Assembly: GCF_003119195.2 (NCBI RefSeq)
Contig: NZ_CP022253.1
Coordinates: 948,001 to 1,012,000 of the forward strand
Direction: 5' to 3'
Source: Azospirillum baldaniorum
Lineage (GTDB): Bacteria; Pseudomonadota; Alphaproteobacteria; Azospirillales; Azospirillaceae
DNA length: 64,000 nt
Below are positions 8,599 through 16,964 of the stretch, one piece after another. Each line of letters opens with the position of its first letter. The first letter of the stretch is position 1. The notes under the pieces were generated by a model. The model had not been told where the DNA came from. It saw nothing but the letters and a program-made list of their open reading frames with translations, and made no database searches. The position numbers were made by a program, and so were the translations under genes.

Positions 8599-8673
8599 AT
8601 GGAAAAGATCCTCACTCTCCTGATCCTGCTGGTTCGCTTGATCAAGGGCATCCTTGATCTCTTGAACCGCTAA
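8599..8673 (+). CDS. Hydrophobic 24-residue micro-protein, paralogue of the one at 40750-40827
   Basis: The ATG is preceded by AAGGAGG at 8584-8590 with 8-base spacing, an excellent ribosome-binding site. The peptide is almost wholly Leu/Ile with spaced charges (Glu2, Lys3, Arg13, Lys16, Asp20, Arg24) and ends ILDLLNR, consistent with one membrane-associated amphipathic helix. Sixteen of 24 positions are identical to a second micro-ORF 32 kb away, which has the same ribosome-binding spacing and flanking hairpins. Short hydrophobic peptides with structured mRNAs are typical of type I toxins and small membrane regulators; I recognise no named family. Function is unknown. It sits between a divergent ABC importer operon and the CXXCW gene. 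Confidence 0.65.
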   Translation: MEKILTLLILLVRLIKGILDLLNR

Positions 8674-8683
8674 GGATCGGGCC

Positions 8684-8715
8684 GGGAGGCAGGAGGGGCA
8701 AATCTCCTGTCTCCC
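8684..8715 (+). other. 3' hairpin of the first micro-ORF module
   Basis: GGGAGGCAGGAG (8684-8695) pairs with CTCCTGTCTCCC (8704-8715): 12 base pairs including one G-T, with an 8-base loop, starting 10 bases after the micro-ORF stop. No T run follows; instead AGCCTGATGATG follows, which is also present after the second copy's hairpin. Copy-to-copy differences preserve pairing. Confidence 0.65.
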
Positions 8716-8921
8716 TAGCCTGATGATGATGCGTCCTGCGGTCGTTTGCAAGGCAGGCCTCTGCGGTGCGGTGGCGCAGCGGAACGCGGGAATTCCACGA
8801 TGGCGAACGGTGAGCTTAGGCCTCGTCCGCCGGTCCCCGGTATTCGACTATCGGGCAACTTGACCCTGTCGGGCACGGGGGGATTTCGTGGATGCCGCAG
8901 AACAATGGGGGAGGGAACGTG

Positions 8922-9479
8922 GTGCGCGCAGGATGGCTGGGCGCCGCCGGGCTGGCGCTGTTGCTGGCCGGGCCGGCGGGAGACGCCGCGGCGGACGCGG
9001 TCCCGGTGCCGGACGGCTACCGGATGACCGAATACCGGTCGCCGACCCCGGCCTCGCTGCCCGGGGCCGAGACGGTGGACACGGCGCGGGCCCGCGCTCT
9101 GGTGGAGTCGGGTGCGGCTCTTCCCATCAACGTGATGAAGCTGGACCGCAGCACGCTGCCCGGCGGTCCCTGGCTGGTGCCGAAGCCCTTTTCGCAAATC
9201 CCCGGCAGCGTCTGGCTGCCCAACGTCGGGCTCGGGGCGCTGACGCCGGAACTGGACGGCTATTTCCGGGCCAACCTGGAGCGGCTGACCGGGGGCGACC
9301 GCGGGCGCGGCCTGCTGTTCTACTGCCTGGCGGATTGCTGGATGTCGTGGAACGCGGGCAAGCGCGCCCTGGAGATGGGCTACCGCCGCGTCCTCTGGTA
9401 CCGCGACGGGGCGGACGGCTGGGCCGAGGCGGGCCTGCCGACCGAGGATGGGAAGCCGGTTCCGGTCGCCGCACCGTAA
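8922..9479 (+). CDS. PQQ-dependent catabolism-associated CXXCW motif protein (rhodanese-like)
   Basis: A secreted protein of about 185 residues. The signature C-L-A-D-C-W is visible in 'YCLADCWMSWNAGKRA', at the position of a rhodanese active-site loop, followed by 'LEMGYRRVLWYRDGADGW', the usual rhodanese ending. The N-terminus is a signal peptide. GTG at 8922 is chosen because GGGGGAGGG lies 6 bases upstream; GTG 8919 and ATG 8892 are alternatives. The family occurs almost only beside PQQ alcohol dehydrogenases, matching this locus. The two cysteines suggest thiol redox or persulfide chemistry in the periplasm, which is inference. Confidence 0.85.
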   Translation: MRAGWLGAAGLALLLAGPAGDAAADAVPVPDGYRMTEYRSPTPASLPGAETVDTARARALVESGAALPINVMKLDRSTLPGGPWLVPKPFSQIPGSVWLPNVGLGALTPELDGYFRANLERLTGGDRGRGLLFYCLADCWMSWNAGKRALEMGYRRVLWYRDGADGWAEAGLPTEDGKPVPVAAP

Positions 9480-9494
9480 CCGGCTTTTCGGTGC

Positions 9495-9887
9495 TTACTG
9501 CTTCAGCGACTTCAGGAAGGCGATCAGATAGTCCTGCTCCGCCGGGTCGGTGATGGCGACGTGGCGCATGCGGGTGCCGGGCACGAAATTGTCGTTGCCG
9601 GCGATCCAGTGGCGCAGGTTGTCCTCGGTCCAGGTGATGTTGGACGTCTTCAGCGCGTTGGAATAGTCGAAGCGCGGGATCGAGCCGGCCTTGCGCCCGA
9701 CGACGTTGTACAGGCTCGGGCCGAAGGCGTTCTTGCTGGAATCCAGCGAGTGGCAGGCCGCGCACTGATGGAAGATCTGCTTGCCGGCGGCTTCCTCGGC
9801 CGTCTTGGGCTGCGGCCCGCTTTCGGCGTTGGCCGTGCCGGCGGCAAGCAGAAGGGCGGCGGCGATGACGAATCTGGAAACGGTCAT
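9495..9887 (-). CDS. Class I cytochrome c, probable electron acceptor of the quinoprotein dehydrogenase
   Basis: A 130-residue periplasmic cytochrome. The signal peptide spans residues 1-22 (ANA). The haem motif is C42-A-A-C45-H46 and the distal ligand is Met107 in 'VPGTRM'. Overall it resembles cytochrome c2/c550, including 'FGPSLYNVVGRKAGS'. The chosen ATG at 9887 starts the signal peptide; the longer frame upstream is not needed. It ends 15 bases from the convergent CXXCW gene. Proximity to the haem-free dehydrogenase at 2820 suggests it carries its electrons to the respiratory chain. Confidence 0.88.
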   Translation of the reverse strand: MTVSRFVIAAALLLAAGTANAESGPQPKTAEEAAGKQIFHQCAACHSLDSSKNAFGPSLYNVVGRKAGSIPRFDYSNALKTSNITWTEDNLRHWIAGNDNFVPGTRMRHVAITDPAEQDYLIAFLKSLKQ

Positions 9888-10034
9888 GTGAGATGGCTCC
9901 CCAGCCAAAACTCCGCGGCGCCGGTCGCGGCGGCGGTCGATGCCGCGCATTTTAAGGGGCTGGGTCGGGCCGCCGAATTGGACTTTGGAACAAGCCCGCA
10001 AAGGCAATGAGGTTTTGCGGCCGTTTCCGCCGCC

Positions 10035-10430
10035 TCACGCCCCATACTGTTCGTCTGTGACCTTTTCCATCCAATCGACGGCCTTGCCGTCCAACTGCTC
10101 CTGGATGGCGATGTGGGTCATGAACATGGTCGGCGACGCGCCGTGCCAGTGCTTCTCGCCCGGCGGGAACCAGACGACGTCGCCGGGGCGGATCTCCTCG
10201 ATGGGGCCGCCCTCGCGCTGGACCCGGCCGAAGCCGGCGGTGACGATCAGGGTCTGCCCCAGGGGATGGGTGTGCCACGCCGTGCGGGCGCCGGGTTCGA
10301 AGGTGACGCTCGCCGCCGCGGTGCGGGCCGGGGCTTCGGTCTGAACGATGGCGTCGATGCGGACCGTGCCGGTGAACCAGTCGGCCGGTCCGGTGACGGA
10401 TGGCTGCGCGCCAACCCGAATGATCTCCAT
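10035..10430 (-). CDS. Cupin-domain protein
   Basis: A 131-residue single-domain cupin. Motif 1 is '[15 protein letters not shown]', giving two metal histidines, and motif 2 is '[16 protein letters not shown]', giving the third. The length and the '[18 protein letters not shown]' type spacing match small cupins annotated near carboxymuconolactone decarboxylases or (R)-mandelonitrile lyases. There is no signal peptide. Substrate unknown. It stands alone between the cytochrome gene and the tRNA. Confidence 0.82.
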   Translation of the reverse strand: MEIIRVGAQPSVTGPADWFTGTVRIDAIVQTEAPARTAAASVTFEPGARTAWHTHPLGQTLIVTAGFGRVQREGGPIEEIRPGDVVWFPPGEKHWHGASPTMFMTHIAIQEQLDGKAVDWMEKVTDEQYGA

Positions 10431-10592
10431 GGTCGAATCCTCCGGTGATCGCCCCTGCGGGGGCGCGGTCGTCGTGCCGCCACTCTATCGGGGACCGTCG
10501 ATTCGGATCAGGCCGGCGGCGTCACATGCCGTCATGAACCGCGTTCATGAATGAAAGGCACAGAGCGTAGGGCAGAGGCCCATGGGAAAGGG

Positions 10593-10679
10593 TGGTGCGG
10601 GCGGTCGGACTCGAACCGACATATCCGTGAGGACGGCGGATTTTGAGTCCGCTGCGTCTACCAATTCCGCCACGCCCGC
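10593..10679 (-). tRNA. tRNA-Leu (anticodon CAA)
   Basis: Read on the minus strand, the acceptor arms GCGGGCG and CGCCCGC pair, and the anticodon stem GCGGA/TCCGC encloses the 7-base loop CTCAAAA, giving anticodon CAA. A long variable arm and a GGTTCGAGTCC T-arm are present, as expected for a class II leucine tRNA. The terminal CCA is encoded (10593-10595). Confidence 0.95.
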
Positions 10680-10816
10680 ACGGTGCCTGCCGGACCCGGC
10701 GCTCGTGGCGACCGGTGCCCGCTATATAGAGGGGAAATCGCCCTGGGACAAAGTGTTTTGTGCGGATGCGTCGGCGTGTCTGGCCTAAGCCTGTGGGGCG
10801 CGCTAATCTCACCCGC

Positions 10817-11344
10817 ATGATGAACCGCCTCCCCATCGACGATCCGCGCTACACCGCCGGGCTTCTGGCCATCGCCAGCGCAGGCGTGCTGGCCGCCGCG
10901 CTGTTTTTCCAGTTCGCGCTGGGCTACCAGCCCTGCGTCCTGTGCCTGTGGCAGCGCGTGCCCTACGGCGCGGTGATGGCCTTCGGCATCGTCACCCTGC
11001 TGTTCCGCCAATGGCGCGGGCTGGGCGACGCGCTGCTGGTGGCGAGCGGGCTGGCCCTGCTGGCCGGTGCCGGGATCGCCGCCTACCATGTGGGGGTGGA
11101 GCAGCATTGGTGGGCCGGCACCTCGGCCTGCGGGGCCAGCGGACGCGCCCCCCAGACGCTGGAGGAATTGCGCGCCCAGGTGCTCGCCGCCCCGGTCACC
11201 CGCTGCGACGAAGTGGCGTGGTCGCTGTTCGGGATTTCGATGGCGGGCTACAACGTCGTGATTTCGCTGGCGCTGTCCGCCTTCGCCTTCGCGGCGGCCC
11301 GCGCCGCCTACATCCGGACCTCGGTTTCCAGGACCTTCGCATGA
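10817..11344 (+). CDS. dsbB: Disulfide bond formation protein DsbB
   Basis: A 175-residue inner-membrane protein with four hydrophobic segments. The quinone-proximal cysteine pair is Cys40-V-L-Cys43 (QPCVLCLW), and the second periplasmic loop has the other pair (SACGAS ... VTRC). It reoxidises the periplasmic thiol oxidase DsbA and passes electrons to ubiquinone. Tandem ATGs at 10817 and 10820 precede the first segment; which is used is open. It overlaps coq7 by 4 bases (ATGA), linking a ubiquinone user with a ubiquinone synthesis gene in one operon. Confidence 0.9.
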   Translation: MMNRLPIDDPRYTAGLLAIASAGVLAAALFFQFALGYQPCVLCLWQRVPYGAVMAFGIVTLLFRQWRGLGDALLVASGLALLAGAGIAAYHVGVEQHWWAGTSACGASGRAPQTLEELRAQVLAAPVTRCDEVAWSLFGISMAGYNVVISLALSAFAFAAARAAYIRTSVSRTFA

Positions 11345-11967
11345 CACCGCTCGACGCCACGGCCGCCACCGCTTCCGCTCCGTCCGCCATCCCGTCCACT
11401 GGCGAGTCGCCCACCCCCCGTCCCCGTCCGCGCGGACGCCTGCCCGGCGACCCGACTCCGGAACAGCGGTTGGCGCGGATCGTGCGCGTGGACCATGCCG
11501 GCGAGTATGGAGCCAAGCGCATCTACGAAGGCCAGCTCTCCGTCATGGGGCGGGGCCGGCACGCCAAGACCCTGCGCCACATGGCCGACCAGGAGCTGGA
11601 GCATCTCCAGTATTTCGAGAAGCAACTCGTCGCCCGTCAGGTTCGCCCCACCGTGCTGCAGCCGCTGTGGCACGTCGCCGGCTTCCTGCTGGGCGCCGGA
11701 ACCGCGGTGATGGGCGAGCGGGCGGCCATGGCCTGCACTGTCGCCGTCGAGCAGGTCATCGACGGCCATTACGAGGCGCAGCTGAAGCATCTCGGCCCGG
11801 AAGAGGAGGAGTTGAAGACCTCCATCCTCAAATTCCAGGCGGAGGAGGTGGAGCACCGCGACATCGGCCTGCTCAACGGCGCGGAGCAGGCCCCGGCCTA
11901 TCCGGTGCTGTCCGCCGCCATCAAGGCCGGTACCAAGGCGGTTATCTGGGTGGCCGAACGGGTGTGA
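11341..11967 (+). CDS. coq7: Demethoxyubiquinone hydroxylase Coq7
   Basis: A 208-residue di-iron monooxygenase that catalyses the last hydroxylation in ubiquinone synthesis. The four-helix di-iron motif is visible: 'DHAGEYGAKRIY', 'DQELEHLQYF', 'VEQVIDGHY' and 'EEVEHRDIGLL'. The first 40 residues are Pro/Thr/Ser-rich and not part of the core. The start overlaps the dsbB stop. Length and motif order are normal for the alphaproteobacterial form. Confidence 0.93.
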   Translation: MTPLDATAATASAPSAIPSTGESPTPRPRPRGRLPGDPTPEQRLARIVRVDHAGEYGAKRIYEGQLSVMGRGRHAKTLRHMADQELEHLQYFEKQLVARQVRPTVLQPLWHVAGFLLGAGTAVMGERAAMACTVAVEQVIDGHYEAQLKHLGPEEEELKTSILKFQAEEVEHRDIGLLNGAEQAPAYPVLSAAIKAGTKAVIWVAERV

Positions 11968-11988
11968 CAGGCCCCCACTTCGGCGGAA

Positions 11989-12027
11989 ACCGGAGCGGAC
12001 TCAGGCGGCCTTGCCGTCCGCTCCGGT
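11989..12027. terminator. Hairpin after coq7, overlapping the DUF1289 gene end
   Basis: ACCGGAGCGGA (11989-11999) pairs perfectly with TCCGCTCCGGT (12017-12027). The stop codon of the convergent DUF1289 gene lies in the loop. There is no long T run, so termination is probable but not certain. Confidence 0.45.
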
Positions 12028-12165
12028 CTTCGCCGGAGTGGGAGCCGGGATGGGCGTCGGGGCGGGCGGCGTGCCGTAGATCTCGTCCTCGCTCCGCCCG
12101 CAGCCTTCGCAATAACCATCCTCGCCGATGATGCAGATGCCCACGCAGGGATTTTCGTCGTCCAT
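12001..12165 (-). CDS. DUF1289 small cysteine-rich protein
   Basis: A 54-residue protein. The N-terminal half has the family signature: PCVGIC followed by 'GYCEGCGRSEDEI', giving four spaced cysteines likely to bind a metal or iron-sulfur cluster. The C-terminal half is a low-complexity Pro/Ala/Thr tail. Function of the family is unknown. It is convergent with coq7. Confidence 0.8.
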   Translation of the reverse strand: MDDENPCVGICIIGEDGYCEGCGRSEDEIYGTPPAPTPIPAPTPAKTGADGKAA

Positions 12166-12207
12166 ACCCAGATCTGTCCCGGTCCAGCCTTCCCGATCGC
12201 GGCGTTT

Positions 12208-12870
12208 CTATATCGGATCGAGTTCGGTGTCCCAATAAAGAAAATCCCGCCAACTTTCGTGAAGGAAGTTTGGCGGGAATGCACGTCCGTTCTCTTGAAG
12301 CTGGTAGGCACTCGGCTGGAACGGGGGACTGAGGGGGATCATGCCGCAACTGTGCGGCAGCCTGTTTCCCTTCGCCAGATTGCAGGCCGAGCAGGAGGTG
12401 ACGACGTTGTCCCAGGTGGTGCGCCCGCCGCGCGACCGTGGAATGACGTGGTCGAAGGTCAGTTCCTGCGTGGGGAAGTGGTGGCCGCAATACTGGCAGG
12501 TGAAGCGGTCACGCAGGAAAACGTTGAATCGGGTGAAGGCCGGCCGCCGCGTCGCCGGGATGAACTCCTTCAACGAAATGACGCTCGGCAGCTTGACCTC
12601 GAAGGTGGGGGAGCGGACGACACGATCATATTCGGAGATGATGTTCACCCGGTCCAGAAAGACGGCTTTCACCGCCTCCTGCCAGGACCAGAGCGACAGA
12701 GGGAAGTAGCTGAGCGGCCGGAAGTCGGCGTTCAGCACCAGGGCCGGACAGTGATCGGGTGGTGGAGCCAATGGCCACTCCCTTATCTGAGACGTGTCTG
12801 GAACCTTTCTGGTGTTCCGCTCCCCCTTGCGGGATGACACGCCGCCGGGTGACCGGAACACCAGATACAT
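12208..12870 (-). CDS. HNH endonuclease-family protein
   Basis: About 220 residues. The HNH/zinc core is 'CQYCGHHF ... LTFDHVIPRSRGG ... WDNVVTSCSACNLAKGN', containing two CxxC pairs and the DH motif. An N-terminal segment, 'VLNADFRPLSYFPLSLWSWQEAVKAVFL', and a C-terminal 'FLHESWRDFLYWD' are typical of a conserved alphaproteobacterial housekeeping-like HNH family whose target is unknown. The start is unclear: ATG 12870 is the nearest good ATG but lacks a Shine-Dalgarno sequence, and GTG codons lie further in. Confidence 0.85.
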   Translation of the reverse strand: MYLVFRSPGGVSSRKGERNTRKVPDTSQIREWPLAPPPDHCPALVLNADFRPLSYFPLSLWSWQEAVKAVFLDRVNIISEYDRVVRSPTFEVKLPSVISLKEFIPATRRPAFTRFNVFLRDRFTCQYCGHHFPTQELTFDHVIPRSRGGRTTWDNVVTSCSACNLAKGNRLPHSCGMIPLSPPFQPSAYQLQENGRAFPPNFLHESWRDFLYWDTELDPI

Positions 12871-13104
12871 AGTTGATATGTGCTTCGAACTCAATATCTC
12901 GCGCCGCACTGCGGCATTTCTTCACGATCCTGTAACCCTTTCGATGGACTGGGCTCACGGCGTTTCCGGCGGGCCGACAGGATACCTGTGACATTTGGTT
13001 GTGGTGCCTTGACCATGCATTTTCCGACATCGTGGTTACTGAGCGTTAACCATGATCTGAGATGGTGGCGGCGCCCGAGGGGGACGCTTTCAAAGGGAAC
13101 ATCC

Positions 13105-13272
13105 ATGAGCGCCACGATCATCGACCTTGCCGAGAAACGCGCCGAGCGCGAGGAGCGCGACCGCCAGCGCCGCATCGACGCCTTTGACCGCGAATTGCGC
13201 CGCCGCCTCGCCATGTATCTGGAGGGCGAGGACATCCCGGTCGAGCCGATCAAGGACAATCCCTACATCTGA
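13105..13272 (+). CDS. Small hypothetical protein
   Basis: A 55-residue charged protein. The ATG at 13105 follows AAAGGGAAC. The middle is a highly charged Glu/Arg helix and the end is 'VEPIKDNPYI'. I recognise no named family. A GGTTA...TTAACC inverted repeat about 13036-13052 lies upstream and may be regulatory. It is followed by gluQ after 83 bases. Confidence 0.6.
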   Translation: MSATIIDLAEKRAEREERDRQRRIDAFDRELRRRLAMYLEGEDIPVEPIKDNPYI

Positions 13273-13355
13273 CCTCCTGCAGCGGTCAGCCTCCCCCTTC
13301 CATTGCGCCCACGGTCCCCCATGCGGGCCGGGCGCGGTTGGGGTATAAGGCGGGA

Positions 13356-14207
13356 ATGACCGACGTCGTCACCCGCTTCGCGCCGAGCCCGACCGGCCAT
13401 CTCCATCTCGGGCACGCCCACTCCGCCCTGTTCGGCTGGACCACCGCCCGCAAGGCCGGAGGGCGTTTCCTGCTGCGCATCGAGGACATCGACCCCCAGC
13501 GCTGCCGTCCCGAGTTCGACCGCGACCTGCGCGAGGATCTGGCCTGGCTGGGCCTGACCTGGGAAGAGCCGGTGCGCCGCCAGTCGGAGCATCTGGACGA
13601 TTACCGCGCCGCGCTGGCGCGGCTCGCCGATCTGGGCGTCGTCTATCCCTGCTTCTGCACCCGCAAGGACATCGCCGCGGAGATCGCCCGCGCCGGCCAC
13701 GCGCCGCACGGTCCGGACGGTCCGCTCTATCCGGGCACCTGCCGCGGTTTGTCGGACATGGAGCGGCAGGACCGCATCGCGGCGGGGGCGGCCTACGCCG
13801 TGCGACTGGATGTGGGAAAGGCCATGGCGATGACCGGGCCGCTGCGCTGGCACGACCGGCGGCGCGGCTGGCAGGACGCCATGCCGAGCCTCCTCGGCGA
13901 CATCGTCCTGGCCCGCAAGGACGTCCCGACAAGCTATCATCTGGCGGTCACCCTGGACGATCACCTCCAGGGCGTGACGCTGGTTACGCGTGGCGATGAT
14001 CTCTTTTTCGCGACTAACGCGCACCGGCTTCTTCAAGAACTCCTTCGAGTCGTCCCTCCTGATTACGATCATCACCCTCTGCTGGTGAATGAGCGGGGCG
14101 AGCGTCTCGCCAAGCGGGACAACGCCAAGACCTTGCGATCCCTTCGGGAATTAGGGCTGACGCCGGCGGCGGTGCGCGCCTCGGCGGGCTTTCCGGAAGA
14201 GTTATGA
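13356..14207 (+). CDS. gluQ: Glutamyl-queuosine tRNA(Asp) synthetase
   Basis: A 283-residue truncated relative of glutamyl-tRNA synthetase that attaches glutamate to queuosine in the anticodon of tRNA-Asp. The class I motif is 'PSPTGHLHLGHA', zinc cysteines are in 'YPCFCTRKD' and 'GTCRG', and the KMSKS-type loop is 'RLAKRDNAKTL'. The anticodon-binding domain of full GluRS is absent, as expected. ATG 13356 is preferred over 13338 because it starts directly on the conserved 'TRFAPSPTG' block. Confidence 0.92.
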   Translation: MTDVVTRFAPSPTGHLHLGHAHSALFGWTTARKAGGRFLLRIEDIDPQRCRPEFDRDLREDLAWLGLTWEEPVRRQSEHLDDYRAALARLADLGVVYPCFCTRKDIAAEIARAGHAPHGPDGPLYPGTCRGLSDMERQDRIAAGAAYAVRLDVGKAMAMTGPLRWHDRRRGWQDAMPSLLGDIVLARKDVPTSYHLAVTLDDHLQGVTLVTRGDDLFFATNAHRLLQELLRVVPPDYDHHPLLVNERGERLAKRDNAKTLRSLRELGLTPAAVRASAGFPEEL

Positions 14208-14375
14208 TCTACCACCAACTGTGTATTACAATGATGAGCAATCTATCCGTTTGAGGCGAGTCGCCTGGAATCTTCTTCCTCTTGCACGTATCTTTTGAAT
14301 CGCGACCGATTGTTTGCGTTGCCCAATGGTTGGCGCCGAATGGTCGGCCGGCTTGCAATCCGAAGGGGGCAAGCG

Positions 14376-15938
14376 ATGCGAGAGGAGGATGTGGCGGGGG
14401 ACGACCGTCGTCCCGCCGACTCCGCCGGACTGCGGCGGGTTTTCGACACGATCGGCGTGGCGGTCGCCCTGCTCGATCGGCAGGGACGCATTGCCGATCT
14501 CAACGCGGCGATGCTGCGCGCCATCGGATGCCCGCAAGATCTGCTGATCGGGCAACCCATGGCCGGCGCGTTCGTCTGGGGCGGCCGGGAGGACGCGGCG
14601 GAGCGCTTCGCCCAGGCGATGGCCGCCGCGGGCCGGGGGCTGGTGCAGGAACTGACCCTGACGGGTGATGGAAACTGGTTCGACATCGCGCTGACGCCGC
14701 TGCCGGCGGAACCCGGTGGCGAGCCCACGGGCATCGTCATGACCGCGGCGGACGCCAGCCGCCGCATGGGCGTGGAGGCAAGGCTGCGTGTACAGGAGGA
14801 GTCCCTGCGCGCCGCGCGGGACGAGGTGACGCGCGCCGGCCAGACCAAAGTGCGGTTCCTGGCCGCCGCCAGCCACGACCTGCGCCAGCCCGCCCAGTCG
14901 CTGACCCTGTTCGGTGCGGTCCTGGCGGAGCGGCTGTCCGACCATCCGCAGCTGCCCTTGGTCCAGACGATGAACCGGGCGGTCGAGGCGATGCGCGGCC
15001 TGCTCGACGCGCTGCTGGACGTGGCCCGGCTCGACTCCGGGATCGTGTCGCCCGACATGGCGCCCTTCGCGGTGGCCGAGATGATGGAGCGGCTGGAAGC
15101 CGACTATGGCCCGCGCGCGGCCGCCAAGGGGCTGAAGCTGCGGGTGCGCCCGTTCAAGGCGCAGGTCCGCAGCGACGCCATCCTGCTGGAACGGCTGCTG
15201 CGCCACCTGCTCGACAACGCGGTGCGCTACACGGCGTCGGGCGGGGTGCTTCTGGGCTGCCGGCGGCGCGGCATGATGCTGTGCATCGAGGTGGCGGACA
15301 CGGGCGTCGGCATCCCCACCGACAAGCTCGATGAGATTTTCGAGGAGTTCGTCCAGCTCGGCAACGCCGAACGCGACCGCAGCCGCGGCCTCGGCCTTGG
15401 GCTGGCGGTGGTGAAGCGGCTGTCGCATCTGCTCGGCCTGCCGGTCCGCGTGCGGTCGCGTCCGGGGCGGGGCACATGCTTTACGGTGGAGGTTCCCTTG
15501 CACGCTTCCTGGAATCCCAATGGGACGGAACGCGCCATGCCGTCCCTGGACCGTCCCGGCGCGCTGGCCCTGATCATCGACGATGAGGAACTGATCCTGC
15601 AAAGCCTACGGCTGGTGCTGGAGCAATGGGGATGGGACGTGCTGGCCGCCGCATCGGGGGAGGAGGCGCTGCGCCAACTCGACGGGGCGGAGCGGCTTCC
15701 CGACGTCATCATCGCCGACTACCGCCTGCGCTACGGACGGACGGGAGTGGACGCCATCCGCGACATCCACGCCTTCGCCGGGGACCTCATCCCGGCGATC
15801 CTGCTGACCGGCGACACCAGCCCCGACCGCATCCGCGAGGCACGGCGCAGCGGCTTCACCGTCCTGCACAAGCCGGTCACCCTGTCGGAGCTGTCGTCCC
15901 ACCTGGAGGAGGCGCGGGGACGCGCCGCGGCGGAGTGA
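14376..15938 (+). CDS. PAS hybrid histidine kinase with C-terminal receiver (SHDLRQP group)
   Basis: A 520-residue cytoplasmic kinase. Residues 18-130 form a PAS domain. The HisKA helix contains His167 in 'AAASHDLRQPAQSL', where most kinases have SHELRTP. The ATPase domain is intact: Asn281 (LLDNAVRY), DTGVG at 308-312 and GLGLGLAVV at 338-346. A receiver follows from about 395 with Asp448 (VIIADYR) and a conserved Lys near the end (LHKPVT). ATG 14376 follows AAGGGGG. No transmembrane segment is visible, so it senses something inside the cell. It is related to the kinases at 53524 and 55231. Confidence 0.9.
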   Translation: MREEDVAGDDRRPADSAGLRRVFDTIGVAVALLDRQGRIADLNAAMLRAIGCPQDLLIGQPMAGAFVWGGREDAAERFAQAMAAAGRGLVQELTLTGDGNWFDIALTPLPAEPGGEPTGIVMTAADASRRMGVEARLRVQEESLRAARDEVTRAGQTKVRFLAAASHDLRQPAQSLTLFGAVLAERLSDHPQLPLVQTMNRAVEAMRGLLDALLDVARLDSGIVSPDMAPFAVAEMMERLEADYGPRAAAKGLKLRVRPFKAQVRSDAILLERLLRHLLDNAVRYTASGGVLLGCRRRGMMLCIEVADTGVGIPTDKLDEIFEEFVQLGNAERDRSRGLGLGLAVVKRLSHLLGLPVRVRSRPGRGTCFTVEVPLHASWNPNGTERAMPSLDRPGALALIIDDEELILQSLRLVLEQWGWDVLAAASGEEALRQLDGAERLPDVIIADYRLRYGRTGVDAIRDIHAFAGDLIPAILLTGDTSPDRIREARRSGFTVLHKPVTLSELSSHLEEARGRAAAE

Positions 15939-15968
15939 CCGTGGCGGTGACTGCCGGGGTGGCGGCGT

Positions 15969-16817
15969 CTACCGCCGCAGGCCGGTCACGATCTCCAGAT
16001 AGTCCGGCTCATCCGGCGTCAGCCAGCCGTGTCGGACCATGAAGTCGATGACGACGAGATTCACGTTGAATTTCCAGTCCTTCGTCGTGCGCACCGACTC
16101 CGCGACGCGGTCCAGCGGCCACAGCTCGAACCGCTCGACCTCGCCGTCGGTGTTTTGCGGGACGAAATCCGCGTCGAGTTCCAGGTCGTAGAGGAAGAGC
16201 GTGTCCTGCTTCAGCCCGGCCTCCGTCTCCATGCGGTAGGTGACGGCCCCGACGGGGATGGCGCGGGACGCCAGGGCGGCGTCGATCCCCGCCTCCTCCT
16301 GCGCTTCCTTGACGAGGTTCTCCGCCAGAGTCAGGCCGATCGGCTGGCCGCCGGCGATCATGTTGTCGAGCTTGCCTGGCGCCACCTCGCGGTCGCGGGC
16401 GCGGCGCCCGATCCACAGCGACAGGCCGCCGTCCGGCTGGCGGACGAAACCGTTGACATGCAGCCCGTAGGCGGGGGTGCCGAACTGCGCCACCACCGCG
16501 CGGTCGATGCGCATCAGCGGCTCCGCTCCCCAAGCCGGCATGACCGGGTAGAACTCGCCGCGCAGGGCGGAAACCGCCCCCGTCTCGACGAGGAACTGGG
16601 CGGCGTGCGCCATCACCGAGGATCGCGTCTCGAAATCGCGGACCTCCGGGGCCAGCGTCACCCGGTCGGTTGTGACGACGAAGCCGGGATCGATGTCGGG
16701 AAGCTGCTCGGCCAGCGCGTGGCGGACCCAGCCGAGGCGATGGCCTTCCAGCTCGAACGGACGGAAGCCGGAGAGGTCGTGCGCGTTGCACGCGCGGATG
16801 TGGTCGAGATAGCTCAT
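15969..16817 (-). CDS. NUDIX hydrolase with DUF4743 N-terminal domain
   Basis: A 282-residue protein. Residues 1-115 match the DUF4743 style, and the NUDIX box follows as 'GGQPIGLTLAENLVKEAQEEAGID', retaining the two glutamates of the metal site (KEAQEEAG). Relatives in fungi and plants remove phosphates from damaged thiamine diphosphate, so a metabolite clean-up role is plausible. The start at 16817 gives the expected N-terminus 'MSYLDHIRACN'. Confidence 0.87.
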   Translation of the reverse strand: MSYLDHIRACNAHDLSGFRPFELEGHRLGWVRHALAEQLPDIDPGFVVTTDRVTLAPEVRDFETRSSVMAHAAQFLVETGAVSALRGEFYPVMPAWGAEPLMRIDRAVVAQFGTPAYGLHVNGFVRQPDGGLSLWIGRRARDREVAPGKLDNMIAGGQPIGLTLAENLVKEAQEEAGIDAALASRAIPVGAVTYRMETEAGLKQDTLFLYDLELDADFVPQNTDGEVERFELWPLDRVAESVRTTKDWKFNVNLVVIDFMVRHGWLTPDEPDYLEIVTGLRR

Positions 16818-16964
16818 GCGACTCCGTGTAGCGCCAGCGCCCCCCGCCGTGCAACCGTTCTTCCGCGAGACGATTCCCAGCCGGTGGGAGGCGATGCCAG
16901 CCGGTTGCAAAGGACGTGCTCGCGGCGTACACACACGGCCTATCGGACTTGGGGGAACAGGGCG

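Noticed and set aside
8455..8751. Minus-strand frame antisense to the first micro-ORF, resembling a plus-strand frame at 40663-41019
   Set aside because: The similarity follows automatically from the two modules being homologous. The sense frames have the ribosome-binding sites and the hydrophobic pattern; the antisense frames continue into unrelated sequence.
13036..13052. Possible CtrA site (GGTTA...TTAACC)
   Set aside because: The spacing between half-sites is 6 bases rather than the 7 of the usual TTAA-N7-TTAA, so I list it only as an inverted repeat near the small gene at 13105.
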